8,070 nucleotides of DNA from Candidatus Cloacimonadota bacterium (GCA_023228285.1 JALOBM010000087.1:1-8070), one strand, 5' to 3'; numbered from the stretch's first letter, positions 1 to 7,062 are shown. Numbers and translations: made by a program. Notes: a model not told the origin generated them from the sequence alone.

Positions 1-1186
1 AGTTACCCGCGTTCGGAACTGGAGGTAAGTCTCCGGCTTCGACTGTTGCGCCCACAAATCCTGTACCAGAACCGGTAATGTTGGTATTTGTATCAATAGC
101 GAAAGGATTACCGGGTACGATGTCATATATTATTACGCTGAAGCTAACTGAGGCTTCAGTGCCGGCACCCTTGGGAGATGCGGCATTGGCATGGCTCAGG
201 CTACGGCCGTTGATATCCACTCTGGAATATACTTTGGCTTGAGGAGTGTCGATTACGCCTCTTACTGCAAAGGTGTAGTCGCCTGTTTCAAGCGCAGCGG
301 TTGTCCATTCGTTTACCAAACCAGCATTTGTCCATTCGCCTTCCATCCATTTTGTTTCGTAGTACTCCGGCATGAAACCAGCGGGATTTGTCCAGGTGAT
401 TGTTACTGGAGTTGCAGCTTCAAATGTGAATACCTGAGCAGCTTCAGGAGCAGTGATGGTGGGAGCGTTCGGATTTACATACGCTTTGACCACATAATCC
501 TGATCGGCAATATCCGCAGTCACGTTTGTGTAGTCGCGAGAAACAGGATCAAAGACATATCCATCTTTGCTGGGAGTGATGGTTCCAGTCCAACCATCAG
601 GAACGGTCACGGTGTAGGTGGAACCTGAAACCTGAATCTCTACATCCTCAGGAGTGGTTGTGTTGATCGTTACTTCTTCAGTGTTCCAATTGGTGGACGT
701 AAAGGTACCTGTGATGGTGTGAGTGGAGGGGGGACCGGGAACAATCTGCTCTTGGCCCTCGCCTGTCATAAGAATTGAGGTTGTACCTGCAGGAATGACT
801 ATGGACCAATTAGCCACAGCTCCTGTAGGAACATATGTCACACTCATGTTTATAGTTTGGCCTGCCACCCATTGAGTGGTAAAAGTACCCAGCTGTAAGA
901 ATACTGCAGCATAGTAAGGTACGATAGTACCGTTACCAGTCTTGCACAGGCGAATGCTACTGATTGGAGTAGCGAGGTTAGTTCCAAGTACTTCGCCGAC
1001 TGTTTCTTCTATATCTGCGGTAACTATAAAGTTCTCATTATGGGTAGAGCCAGTATTTGTGACTAGATCTAATATCTCGCCATTTTCCCAAACAACTCTC
1101 TGTACGTATGTTCTTGATGTGCCCGCACTAAGGGACACTATCACTACAAGTGCGAATAATACGGATAATAGAGCAATCTTCTTCAT
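1..1186 (-). CDS. Secreted multidomain beta-sandwich protein, C-terminus beyond the window
   Basis: The minus-strand frame stays open from the ATG at 1186 to the left edge, giving 395 residues without a stop, so the C-terminus is missing. The start is supported by AGGAGG four bases upstream and by a signal peptide (MKKIALLSVLFALVVIVSLS, likely cleavage near residue 22), so the product should be exported. Residues about 25-150 are beta-rich with no family I recognise. Residues about 155-232 contain the motif YTVTVPDGWTGTITPSKDGY followed by FDPVSRDYTNVTADIADQDY, which resembles the carboxypeptidase-regulatory-like repeats common in FCB surface proteins. Residues about 240-320 look like a fibronectin type III module (PTITAPE, VTITWTNP, GDYTFAVRGV). 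No catalytic motif is visible. It is the second gene of a pair with the 212-aa protein upstream, so both are probably made together at the cell surface. Secretion is well supported; function is unknown. The C-terminal sorting signal, if any, cannot be seen. Confidence 0.85.
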   Translation of the reverse strand, partial: MKKIALLSVLFALVVIVSLSAGTSRTYVQRVVWENGEILDLVTNTGSTHNENFIVTADIEETVGEVLGTNLATPISSIRLCKTGNGTIVPYYAAVFLQLGTFTTQWVAGQTINMSVTYVPTGAVANWSIVIPAGTTSILMTGEGQEQIVPGPPSTHTITGTFTSTNWNTEEVTINTTTPEDVEIQVSGSTYTVTVPDGWTGTITPSKDGYVFDPVSRDYTNVTADIADQDYVVKAYVNPNAPTITAPEAAQVFTFEAATPVTITWTNPAGFMPEYYETKWMEGEWTNAGLVNEWTTAALETGDYTFAVRGVIDTPQAKVYSRVDINGRSLSHANAASPKGAGTEASVSFSVIIYDIVPGNPFAIDTNTNITGSGTGFVGATVEAGDLPPVPNAGN

Positions 1187-1190
1187 TGAT

Positions 1191-1196
1191 CCTCCT
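1191..1196 (-). promoter_or_regulatory. Shine-Dalgarno overlapping the upstream stop codon
   Basis: AGGAGG on the minus strand lies four bases before the ATG at 1186. Its first two bases are also the last two of the TAG stop codon of the upstream gene (TAGGAGG). This layout favours translational coupling: ribosomes finishing the 212-aa protein could re-initiate on the downstream gene. It also decides the start codon of that gene. Confidence 0.8.
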
Positions 1197-1833
1197 ATTT
1201 GTTAGCTTTTTTTAAGACGTTAGGAGCATTACGTGATGGCCATGTTCCAGGTGTAAATGCATTAACCCAGAGGGGCATACCGATTGAAGTCGCAAAATCA
1301 GGATCCCAGAAACCACCAAGATCGACTGCAGCAGCCCAAACTTGACTAGCATTATCCCAGTAACTGATAGCATCAATATTGCCCATTTCCATCCCAAGGT
1401 CACCTGCCAAAGCAAGATCGCCCCTATTGAGGGGAATCATAATCATGTTAAGACCATTAACCAGGTTGTAGGAAGCATTCACTGCAGGCATATCACCTAT
1501 GCTGTAGAACGAGAAAGGAGTAAGAGCATTGATCCATAAACCGTTGCCTGGTATAACTTCAAAATCAGGATCCCAGAAACCACCAAGATCAACAGCAGCA
1601 GCCCATACCTGGTTGTCAGCGTCCCAATAACTGATAGCGTCAAACATTCCCGGGTAGGCGGTAGCTATATCACTGGCATAGGTATATCCCTGTACCATTG
1701 GGAGCGCTACCAGATTGAGCCCGGTAACACACTCATATTTCACATACCCAACCACTTCGGAGGGGGCAGATTCCACCGCAAATAGAGATCCCACGAGGAG
1801 CAGGACCAAAAGCGGTAATATAAATTTCTTCAT
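1195..1833 (-). CDS. Secreted two-repeat protein, 212 aa, function unknown
   Basis: I chose the ATG at 1833 rather than the one at 1866 because AGGAGG lies six bases upstream of it and it opens directly into a signal peptide (MKKFILPLLVLLLVGSLFA, cleavage likely after residue 19). The mature protein is two copies of one domain. Copy 1 is about residues 34-115 (GLNLVALPM, DAISYWDADNQVWAAAVDLG, GFWDPDF, PGNGLWINAL). Copy 2 is about 123-200 (GLNMIMIPL, DAISYWDNASQVWAAAVDLG, GFWDPDF, GMPLWVNAF). The pattern 'G.NL..LP ... I.YWD...Q.W ... G.LW.N' resembles repeats I associate with extracellular proteins of FCB bacteria, but I cannot name a family. The aromatic-rich repeats could bind carbohydrate or protein partners; that is inference. 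It is the first gene of a tightly spaced pair (eight bases to the next ATG), so it is probably co-transcribed with the downstream secreted protein. Confidence 0.88.
   Translation of the reverse strand: MKKFILPLLVLLLVGSLFAVESAPSEVVGYVKYECVTGLNLVALPMVQGYTYASDIATAYPGMFDAISYWDADNQVWAAAVDLGGFWDPDFEVIPGNGLWINALTPFSFYSIGDMPAVNASYNLVNGLNMIMIPLNRGDLALAGDLGMEMGNIDAISYWDNASQVWAAAVDLGGFWDPDFATSIGMPLWVNAFTPGTWPSRNAPNVLKKANK
1293..1380 (-). repeat. Copy 2 of the intragenic domain repeat
   Basis: The first 31 bases (1293-1323) are identical to 1560-1590, and the rest to about 1380 matches with scattered substitutions. On the minus strand the stretch encodes DAISYWDNASQVWAAAVDLG followed by GFWDPDF. The offset to the other copy is 267 bases, exactly 89 codons, so both copies are read in the same frame. 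Confidence 0.85.
1560..1647 (-). repeat. Copy 1 of the intragenic domain repeat
   Basis: This is the partner of the repeat at 1293-1380. It encodes DAISYWDADNQVWAAAVDLG followed by GFWDPDF. The identical block is 1560-1590. Homologous exchange between the copies would remove or add 89 codons without shifting the frame. Confidence 0.85.
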
Positions 1834-1839
1834 AACGTT

Positions 1840-1845
1840 CCTCCT
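1840..1845 (-). promoter_or_regulatory. Shine-Dalgarno of the 212-aa secreted protein
   Basis: AGGAGG on the minus strand is separated by six bases from the ATG at 1833. It supports that start over the longer alternative at 1866, which would place eleven extra residues in front of a typical signal peptide. Confidence 0.8.
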
Positions 1846-1874
1846 ATAAGGAAGTTTTGAAATCACAGAAAATA

Positions 1875-1907
1875 GTTTTTTCTTCGCCCGAAGGCTTGTT
1901 AAAAAAC
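1875..1907 (-). promoter_or_regulatory. Leader hairpin upstream of the two-gene unit
   Basis: In the minus-strand leader, GTTTTTT (1907-1901) can pair with AAAAAAC (1881-1875), and CTTCG (1893-1889) with CGAAG (1886-1882) around a GG loop. One side carries a seven-base bulge. A hairpin about 40 bases upstream of the start codon could affect mRNA stability or translation. It could also be chance in an AT-rich leader. No matching promoter hexamers stand out nearby. Confidence 0.35.
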
Positions 1908-1921
1908 ATATTCATTGTTAT

Positions 1922-1947
1922 CCGGTTACTACAAATACTACAACCGG
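1922..1947. repeat. CCGGTT-N14-AACCGG inverted repeat, possible operator
   Basis: CCGGTT (1922-1927) and AACCGG (1942-1947) form a perfect 6-bp inverted repeat around 14 bases. The interval also has a direct repeat, ACTACAA-AT-ACTACAA, starting at 1928. It lies about 90 bases upstream of the start codon of the 212-aa gene, where a regulator could bind near a promoter. Site function is inferred; no regulator gene is in the window. Confidence 0.35.
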
Positions 1948-2126
1948 GTTTCAATACGAAAGTCCAAGTCTTTGATTCATCGCACATTACACTTTTAATA
2001 ATGACTTTCTATTATCACAATGGCTAATGTAGATGGGCTGTAAATGCTGTCAAGCACAAAAAGAAAGTTTTATTCGAGAAGCTGTCTATGCTGTTGAAAA
2101 AAATAAACAAGGATCTGCTTTCGGTT

Positions 2127-2162
2127 ATCACGAAGATCACGAAGATCACGAAGATCACGAAG
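2127..2162. repeat. Tandem repeat, 9 bp x 4 (ATCACGAAG)
   Basis: Four perfect head-to-tail copies of ATCACGAAG run from 2127 to 2162, then AT begins a fifth. Because the unit is nine bases, any frame through it yields a tripeptide repeat (for example HED or ITK), which explains the apparent short ORFs. Such arrays tend to change copy number by slippage. A role in regulation is not evident. Confidence 0.9.
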
Positions 2163-2193
2163 ATTTACGCAAATTCTTTTGTGGGGAGGGGTC

Positions 2194-2240
2194 AACAGCG
2201 AAGGCGAAGCCTGAGCATTCTACAGGTGCGAAGCGCTGTT
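2194..2240. repeat. Stem-forming inverted repeat with GCGAAG motifs
   Basis: AACAGCG (2194-2200) pairs perfectly with CGCTGTT (2234-2240) across a 33-base interval that contains a smaller GGC-GAA-GCC hairpin (2202-2210). It could form a branched RNA or cruciform structure. It is not followed by a T-tract, so it is not a typical intrinsic terminator. Confidence 0.45.
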
Positions 2241-2360
2241 AAACAGGGGAAGCGAAACATACTACTGATAAAGACTCGCCAGAGGCACGAGATCCAAATC
2301 CGCATCATTTTTGTGGGGCATATCGGGGTCCCCATAGCTGCACGTAGCCAAGGTTGGGGT

Positions 2361-2392
2361 AAAAAAGAAAAGCCCCGACAATCGCCGGGGCT
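2361..2392 (-). terminator. Rho-independent terminator of the giant secreted protein gene
   Basis: On the minus strand AGCCCCG (2392-2386) pairs with CGGGGCT (2377-2371) around an eight-base loop, and the stem is followed at once by TTTTCTTTTTT. It begins about 40 bases after the stop codon of the 1416-aa gene, on the right strand and at the right distance. The plus strand lacks a T-tract, so termination is one-directional. Confidence 0.9.
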
Positions 2393-2431
2393 GTACTTTA
2401 CATCATATACAAGATTAATCAGTTACCTGAA

Positions 2432-5400
2432 TTACTTGCGTTTTCCTTTGAAACTCATATCCTGATTGATACTGACACGGTTTGTATTGTTTACAATATC
2501 AAGCCTGGAGTGAGTGGATCTGGACGGAATCAGCCCATTTTCAGCAACTACTTTGAAGAACTTGTAAGAATCAGTTCCGGTATAGGTGTAAGCGTTGCTG
2601 GTTACGGTGGCTACCAATTCCCATGGATCGATTGCATATGGATCGATTGAGCCATATACCTTGTATCTGGTCGAGCCATCGATAGCAGTCCAGCTCAGAT
2701 CAACACCACCAGTACCTTGTGCCAGAGTAAGAGTAGGCGTTGCCAGGCTGAGTGCTGCAGGTTCCACATTTGCACGAATCAACCAGGAACCTGGGAATCC
2801 AACACCCTCGACCGTACTTAAATTGGCAACGTCTGAACCTTCTCCAGAGATAAAGTAGTGAGTACCAGGATAGTATACTTGGGTTTGATCGAAACTGAAG
2901 TAATTTGGCGCAACTACATCAGTAAATGCGACGTAGAAATAGCCAGCATTTGTATAGCAATCAGTTAGAGGAATCTCCAAATATACTCCAGCAGTAAAGC
3001 TCTGGCTGAAGGGCGTGATTACATCAACTAATACACCAGCATCACTGTCAAAAGTGAATACATGGACATTAGCCGTACCATCGTTGTTCATGCCAACGCT
3101 TACAGTATTAATCTGGAGATACTGTCCAGCTCCCAAGGGATTCGCGAATCCGGTCATTACCCCGAAAGTAGTTGAACCTGATCCCAAACCAGTGGTAGCT
3201 GTACCTGAATCGTATTGAAGAGTCAATGGATCATTTACTTCAAAATCCCATGTGGCAGTTGTAGTAGTATTTGGCGTTGTGGCGGCATCTATAGCTTCTA
3301 TATAGTAGGTGATGGTTGTGCCCAAAGCCTGGCCAGGGATTGAGGCAGAATACATAGCTCCTTCAGTATTGGTCATAGCAATCTCACTGAAGTTAACTGC
3401 GTCTGTGGAATAGTGCACAATAGCTGAAGCTATACCGGAAGTCAACACAGGGCTATCGGCAATTTCTGCTGTAATCTCGATAGGAGTATTGGCAAAAAGG
3501 CGTCCAATCTCCGGATAATGGGAGATGGTGGGCGGGAAGATATCTTCCGTAATGTAGTTGATGGACACATTATCAATGGCCCATCCAGAAGCCCAATTAC
3601 CAGCATCATCGGCATGAAAACGCAGATAGACTGTGGATGTACCCATATAGGCATCCAGGGATACACTTTGAGTAATCCAATTGTCATTTGCTTCAACATT
3701 GTAGAGATTCACCCAAGTGGTGTTATCGGTGCTTGCTTCGATGTATGCTAATTGACCGTATCCACCTGTATAGTATGAATCGAAACCCAAGATGGGTGCA
3801 CCGGGTGTAGTCCCGGAGAGGTCAATCACAGGCATATTCAGGATATCCATGCTGCCGTCTCCACTAGATCCGGCAGTGTCATCATTCGCTGCAGCATAGA
3901 TGGTATGTGTAGGAATGGACCAGTATGTACTACCTAGATCAGATCCAATCTCCCACCCTGTAGCCAGAGATGAGCGAGTCCAGCCTCCTGGAAGGGTGTT
4001 ATCCCCATAGGCTTCGAAATCCTGCAAGTAGGGGAATGTACTAATGGTTGGATCCATACAGGTACCGGACAGGTTGACTGTAGTTACATTACGGCTAAGG
4101 TTATCCGTGATGGTTATCAAACCTGTATGGTCGCCTAAGACTGTAGGTGAGTAAGTTACTGTGAAGGAATAGCTCTGACCGGTAGTTAGATTAACCGCTC
4201 TGCCCCAGGGCGTTGCCAGGGAGAAATAATCTCCGCTTACTACCAGATTGGTAATTCCCAGAGTTCCTGCTCCAGTATTGGTGATGGTGAATTCTTTGGA
4301 AGCAGTTACTCCAATCTGTAATTCTCCGAAGTTCCATTCGGTTACGTTGGGATCAAGCGAGAAGACTGGGGTTGTAGGTAGGTCTCCAAATTGTAGCATC
4401 ACATTCGGATATGCCATTACCTGTGTTCCAGTGGGAGGTGATGTGGGATCCGGATCGGTACCATCGCTATAGTAACGCAGACTGCGGTTTGTGCTAGCTG
4501 TGGTAGTATAATAGTACATACCACTACTATCGCAGCTAGGCATATTTTCGTCCACTGCGATTACCAGGTTATCCGTATTGTTATATACGAAGGGGCTATC
4601 GAGAACGATCTCGACCCAACCGGCTTCTGCAGGTGCAGCCACAGTACCGCTAAAGACCTGGGACAGGTTTGCGAGCGGAATCCAATCTGTGGTGGAAGTA
4701 AACTCCGTAGCTGAAGTATGCCCCATGTAAACCGTCCAGTCGTTGCTGTTCACAGTAGCATCAGCGCCATTCCAATAGTAGCTAATCTTTTCGATGCGCT
4801 GATCGGGAGTGTTAATCTCAGATTGCATGAAGATGCTCTGGCTATAAGTATAACCAAAGTATGGGTTTATAGGCAGAGAGTTGTGTGCAGTTCCATCTCC
4901 GATTATCACCGTACCAGCAGCTAGCACATCTGCGCTAAGGGCTACATCATAAGCTGTTCCGCCATAATTGATGGTGAGAGTGGCAGAGATGGGCCCCTCG
5001 GTTACGCCGGTTACATACACAGGGATTACTACCGATTCACCAGTGCCAAGTGCAGCCGGAAGGTTTACAGCATCAAAGCTGAATTGTGCAGCATTGGTTC
5101 CGCTGATGCTGATGTCAGTTGCACTAATGTTCAGGGTTCCACCGCCATTGTTAGTGATGGTCACGTTTTGAGGACCAGTCTGAGGGCCGTTCATCACCGT
5201 ACCGAAGTTAATGGCATCTGGGCTGTAAGCGAAGATTGGCCCGGCGGGTGTTTCGCGGACAGTAACATTATCCACGAAGAAGTCGTTGTCGCCACCGCTA
5301 ACGGTTGATTCCCCGTAGAAGGCAAAATATACTGTACCGGTATAATCATCAAGATCAATAGTGTGGTTTTCACCAGTATTAGAAATACCATCAAAGGTAT

Positions 5401-6682
5401 ATTCGGAACCGCTGTTGTTCCATTCTCTCAGTATTGTGGGAGATGTCATACCGGGATTATCATCAACCAAAACGATGAACTTGTCATCAGCTTGCTCTCC
5501 GGCTGTAGGGGGCACGGTTGAAGCATAGTATGTAAGTGCTATGTCAAACTTCAATTCATATCCCGAGGCTGGAATGGCGATTGGTGGAGTTGCCAGCCAG
5601 TATTTTGCTCCAGTGCCATAGATATTAACTCTTGCTGCATTGTTGCCGGTAGGGCCGTTTAGCCATTCGTCACGGATCCAACCAGAAGTAGTGCTTATAG
5701 GTGTATCTACTGGGTAAAGACCGGATAACCTGGTCCAATCCATGGGTGGGAAGGTATCGGAAGAGGATGTGCCAAAATCCACTACCCAGGGAAAGGTCCC
5801 TATCGTAGGATCTGGCATCGTTGTGAAACTCCAGATCGGACAATCTGTAGCGCTACCGTTGGCATTATAAGGGACGACCTGCCAGAAATACTCGGTAGAA
5901 AAGGGAGGATTATTAATCTGGAATGATGTTACCAGTCCCAGATCTTCCTCGATGGTGGGAGGATTTGTGGTACCATAAAATAACGTATAACCAGTGGGTA
6001 TGGCTCCATCACTGGGACTCCAAGACAGATTTACGTTCCACGTAGTGAGGGTACTGCCGTCGGCGGGTGCGATTAATGTTGCAGGTGAAGGTGGAATCAC
6101 ATCCGGTGTAAGAATCTGAATATTGGGGCGCGAATATGTAGTTGTTCCAGAAACAGCCGGGAAGGTACTATCTGCATACTTATATGCTGCTAGATAATTC
6201 GGGCTGGTGGAAGTATATTTAAACGTGGGGCCAGAAGCATAATCTCCATCCCAGTTTTCCCAAAGTATTTCGATGTTGTCTGTTCCATTCCAAGTGAATG
6301 GAGTGCTGAACATAATGTAGTGCCAACCACTACCATTCCAAGTGTAGTCATTATTATAGACGCTTTGGAACGCTGTGTTATCGGGATATGTGTTATCCTC
6401 AGCAGTAGCAGTTGTATGCCGCATAAACACACGCTGATCTACAGAAACATAGTTTGATGGTGTATAGCCAACATCAAATCCGATGCCATTGATTTGTCCG
6501 GCGGTTAATCCGGCTGTGCTTAGTTCCGCAGCGGTATAGATAACCTTACTCCAGCTATAATCATACAGTCCGTAAAACGGGATATAGTCTTGAGATAAGG
6601 TACCAGTTCCTATCGTGTAAACGTCTGCTGTTGCTATACCGATAAGCATCAACAGCAGCACCAATATAGTTAATTTCTTCAT
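2432..6682 (-). CDS. Giant secreted mosaic surface protein, 1416 aa (choice-of-anchor J and D type, FN3-like modules)
   Basis: The start at 6682 has AGGAG eight bases upstream and opens into a signal peptide (MKKLTILVLLLMLIGIATA, cleavage after residue 19). Layout by eye: unclassified module A1, residues 20-192 (RVFMRHTTATAE, PFTWNGTDNIEIL, RPNIQI); FN3-like 195-290; choice-of-anchor J/MAM-like 291-478, ending FFVDNVTV; choice-of-anchor D/ASH-like 481-587 (INFGTVMNG, VTITNNGGGTLNIS); module A2, 591-766 (TVYMGHTSATEF, PFVYNNTDNLVIA, YPNVML); a second ASH-like 771-875 (NFGELQIG, FTITNTGAGTLGI); a second J-like 879-1043 (FPYLQDFE, WAIDNVSI); Ig/FN3-like 1047-1148 (TITYYIEAIDAA); a beta module 1152-1305; FN3-like 1310-1391. 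Such modules are known in extracellular adhesins and substrate-binding proteins; no enzyme motif is visible. The tail ends in FKGKRK and lacks the YPNPFNP-type C-terminal sorting domain often seen in type IX-secreted relatives. It looks monocistronic, with its own terminator. Export is well supported; ligand and role are unknown. Confidence 0.93.
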   Translation of the reverse strand: MKKLTILVLLLMLIGIATADVYTIGTGTLSQDYIPFYGLYDYSWSKVIYTAAELSTAGLTAGQINGIGFDVGYTPSNYVSVDQRVFMRHTTATAEDNTYPDNTAFQSVYNNDYTWNGSGWHYIMFSTPFTWNGTDNIEILWENWDGDYASGPTFKYTSTSPNYLAAYKYADSTFPAVSGTTTYSRPNIQILTPDVIPPSPATLIAPADGSTLTTWNVNLSWSPSDGAIPTGYTLFYGTTNPPTIEEDLGLVTSFQINNPPFSTEYFWQVVPYNANGSATDCPIWSFTTMPDPTIGTFPWVVDFGTSSSDTFPPMDWTRLSGLYPVDTPISTTSGWIRDEWLNGPTGNNAARVNIYGTGAKYWLATPPIAIPASGYELKFDIALTYYASTVPPTAGEQADDKFIVLVDDNPGMTSPTILREWNNSGSEYTFDGISNTGENHTIDLDDYTGTVYFAFYGESTVSGGDNDFFVDNVTVRETPAGPIFAYSPDAINFGTVMNGPQTGPQNVTITNNGGGTLNISATDISISGTNAAQFSFDAVNLPAALGTGESVVIPVYVTGVTEGPISATLTINYGGTAYDVALSADVLAAGTVIIGDGTAHNSLPINPYFGYTYSQSIFMQSEINTPDQRIEKISYYWNGADATVNSNDWTVYMGHTSATEFTSTTDWIPLANLSQVFSGTVAAPAEAGWVEIVLDSPFVYNNTDNLVIAVDENMPSCDSSGMYYYTTTASTNRSLRYYSDGTDPDPTSPPTGTQVMAYPNVMLQFGDLPTTPVFSLDPNVTEWNFGELQIGVTASKEFTITNTGAGTLGITNLVVSGDYFSLATPWGRAVNLTTGQSYSFTVTYSPTVLGDHTGLITITDNLSRNVTTVNLSGTCMDPTISTFPYLQDFEAYGDNTLPGGWTRSSLATGWEIGSDLGSTYWSIPTHTIYAAANDDTAGSSGDGSMDILNMPVIDLSGTTPGAPILGFDSYYTGGYGQLAYIEASTDNTTWVNLYNVEANDNWITQSVSLDAYMGTSTVYLRFHADDAGNWASGWAIDNVSINYITEDIFPPTISHYPEIGRLFANTPIEITAEIADSPVLTSGIASAIVHYSTDAVNFSEIAMTNTEGAMYSASIPGQALGTTITYYIEAIDAATTPNTTTTATWDFEVNDPLTLQYDSGTATTGLGSGSTTFGVMTGFANPLGAGQYLQINTVSVGMNNDGTANVHVFTFDSDAGVLVDVITPFSQSFTAGVYLEIPLTDCYTNAGYFYVAFTDVVAPNYFSFDQTQVYYPGTHYFISGEGSDVANLSTVEGVGFPGSWLIRANVEPAALSLATPTLTLAQGTGGVDLSWTAIDGSTRYKVYGSIDPYAIDPWELVATVTSNAYTYTGTDSYKFFKVVAENGLIPSRSTHSRLDIVNNTNRVSINQDMSFKGKRK

Positions 6683-6690
6683 ATCTTTTT

Positions 6691-6695
6691 CTCCT
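6691..6695 (-). promoter_or_regulatory. Shine-Dalgarno of the 1416-aa gene
   Basis: AGGAG on the minus strand lies eight bases before the ATG at 6682 and fixes that start. A small inverted repeat, TGAAT-GAG-ATTCA (6695-6707), touches the edge of the site and could partly mask it in the mRNA. Confidence 0.75.
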
Positions 6696-6720
6696 GAATG
6701 AGATTCATTTGTTGAAGAAA

Positions 6721-6747
6721 GAGCTATCCATTATAATGGATGAGCTC
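6721..6747. promoter_or_regulatory. Palindrome with central TATAAT upstream of the 1416-aa gene
   Basis: ATCCATTATAATGGAT (6726-6741) is a perfect 16-bp palindrome. GAGCT (6721-6725) and AGCTC (6743-6747) extend it to 13-bp arms with one unpaired G at 6742. Its centre provides TATAAT on both strands. Read on the minus strand (6735-6730), TATAAT would put a transcript start a few bases before the leader of the giant gene. I find no good -35 hexamer 16-18 bases upstream, so an operator, a mRNA leader hairpin or an activator-dependent promoter are all possible. Confidence 0.5.
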
Positions 6748-7022
6748 GATTGTTTTTGATGGTTGTAAGTTTGGGGAAACCGCATGCTACTAGGCTGTTT
6801 GTGCGAGGTAAGCGATAATGTGCAAAGATTATTCTACTAAGCACAGAAACAGTGTGGAGGATTTGGTTTCGGATGTGAGTGATTGTTTTGATCATTATTT
6901 GGTGAATGTAGACGCAAGGGTATTCTGCGGGGCAGCGGTAAAAATGCCCTGCGGGCGAGCTGTGTAAGCTCCAAAGATTACCATTGGCTACAAGTTTCAT
7001 ACAAAAACCTTCTTTGTTGACC

Positions 7023-7062
7023 TTGCCGGTGGTTCAAGTAAATACCCATTTTCCGGCGGCAA
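7023..7062. repeat. Inverted repeat TTGCCG ... CGGCAA
   Basis: TTGCCG (7023-7028) and CGGCAA (7057-7062) are perfect arms around 28 bases, with a further GG/CC pair possible if a bulge is allowed. On the plus strand the second arm is followed by TTCTTTCTT, giving a terminator-like look, but no plus-strand gene precedes it. On the minus strand it would lie in a leader upstream of 7000. Confidence 0.4.

Larger units (their letters stand above)
2031..2360. other. Intergenic region between two minus-strand units, no supported gene
   Basis: Two short plus-strand frames here read through the 9-bp tandem repeat and lack a secretion signal, recognisable domains or composition like the neighbouring genes, so I do not call them. 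The region holds the tandem repeat at 2127-2162 and a structured segment rich in GCGAAG (four occurrences between 2198 and 2255). It also has a TTTTGTGGGG string twice, near 2178 and near 2309, and a GGGGTCCCC at 2325-2333. It may be a decayed or family-type intergenic repeat. Confidence 0.5.

Noticed and set aside
728..733. Suspected frameshift at a run of six G in the left secreted gene
   Set aside because: With the run counted as six bases, the minus-strand frame reads through without interruption (VPGPPSTHTITG), and the residue count to the window edge agrees.
191..1205. Plus-strand frames of 145 and 87 residues
   Set aside because: They lie opposite the continuous 395-codon minus-strand frame that has a signal peptide and ribosome site, so they are shadows.
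2033..2465. Two overlapping plus-strand frames with HED or ITK tripeptide repeats
   Set aside because: The repeats come from the 9-bp DNA array, the frames run across the terminator of the minus-strand gene, and there is no domain or supporting ribosome site.
2597..5394. Numerous 65-87 residue frames on both strands within the giant gene
   Set aside because: All lie within the 1416-aa frame, lack ribosome sites and have no recognisable content.
6731..7000. Minus-strand 89-residue frame preceded by AGAAGG
   Set aside because: The ribosome site is decent, but the product is His/Cys-rich, unlike the neighbours, matches nothing I know and ends inside the upstream palindrome of the giant gene. 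Kept only as a note in the intergenic entry.
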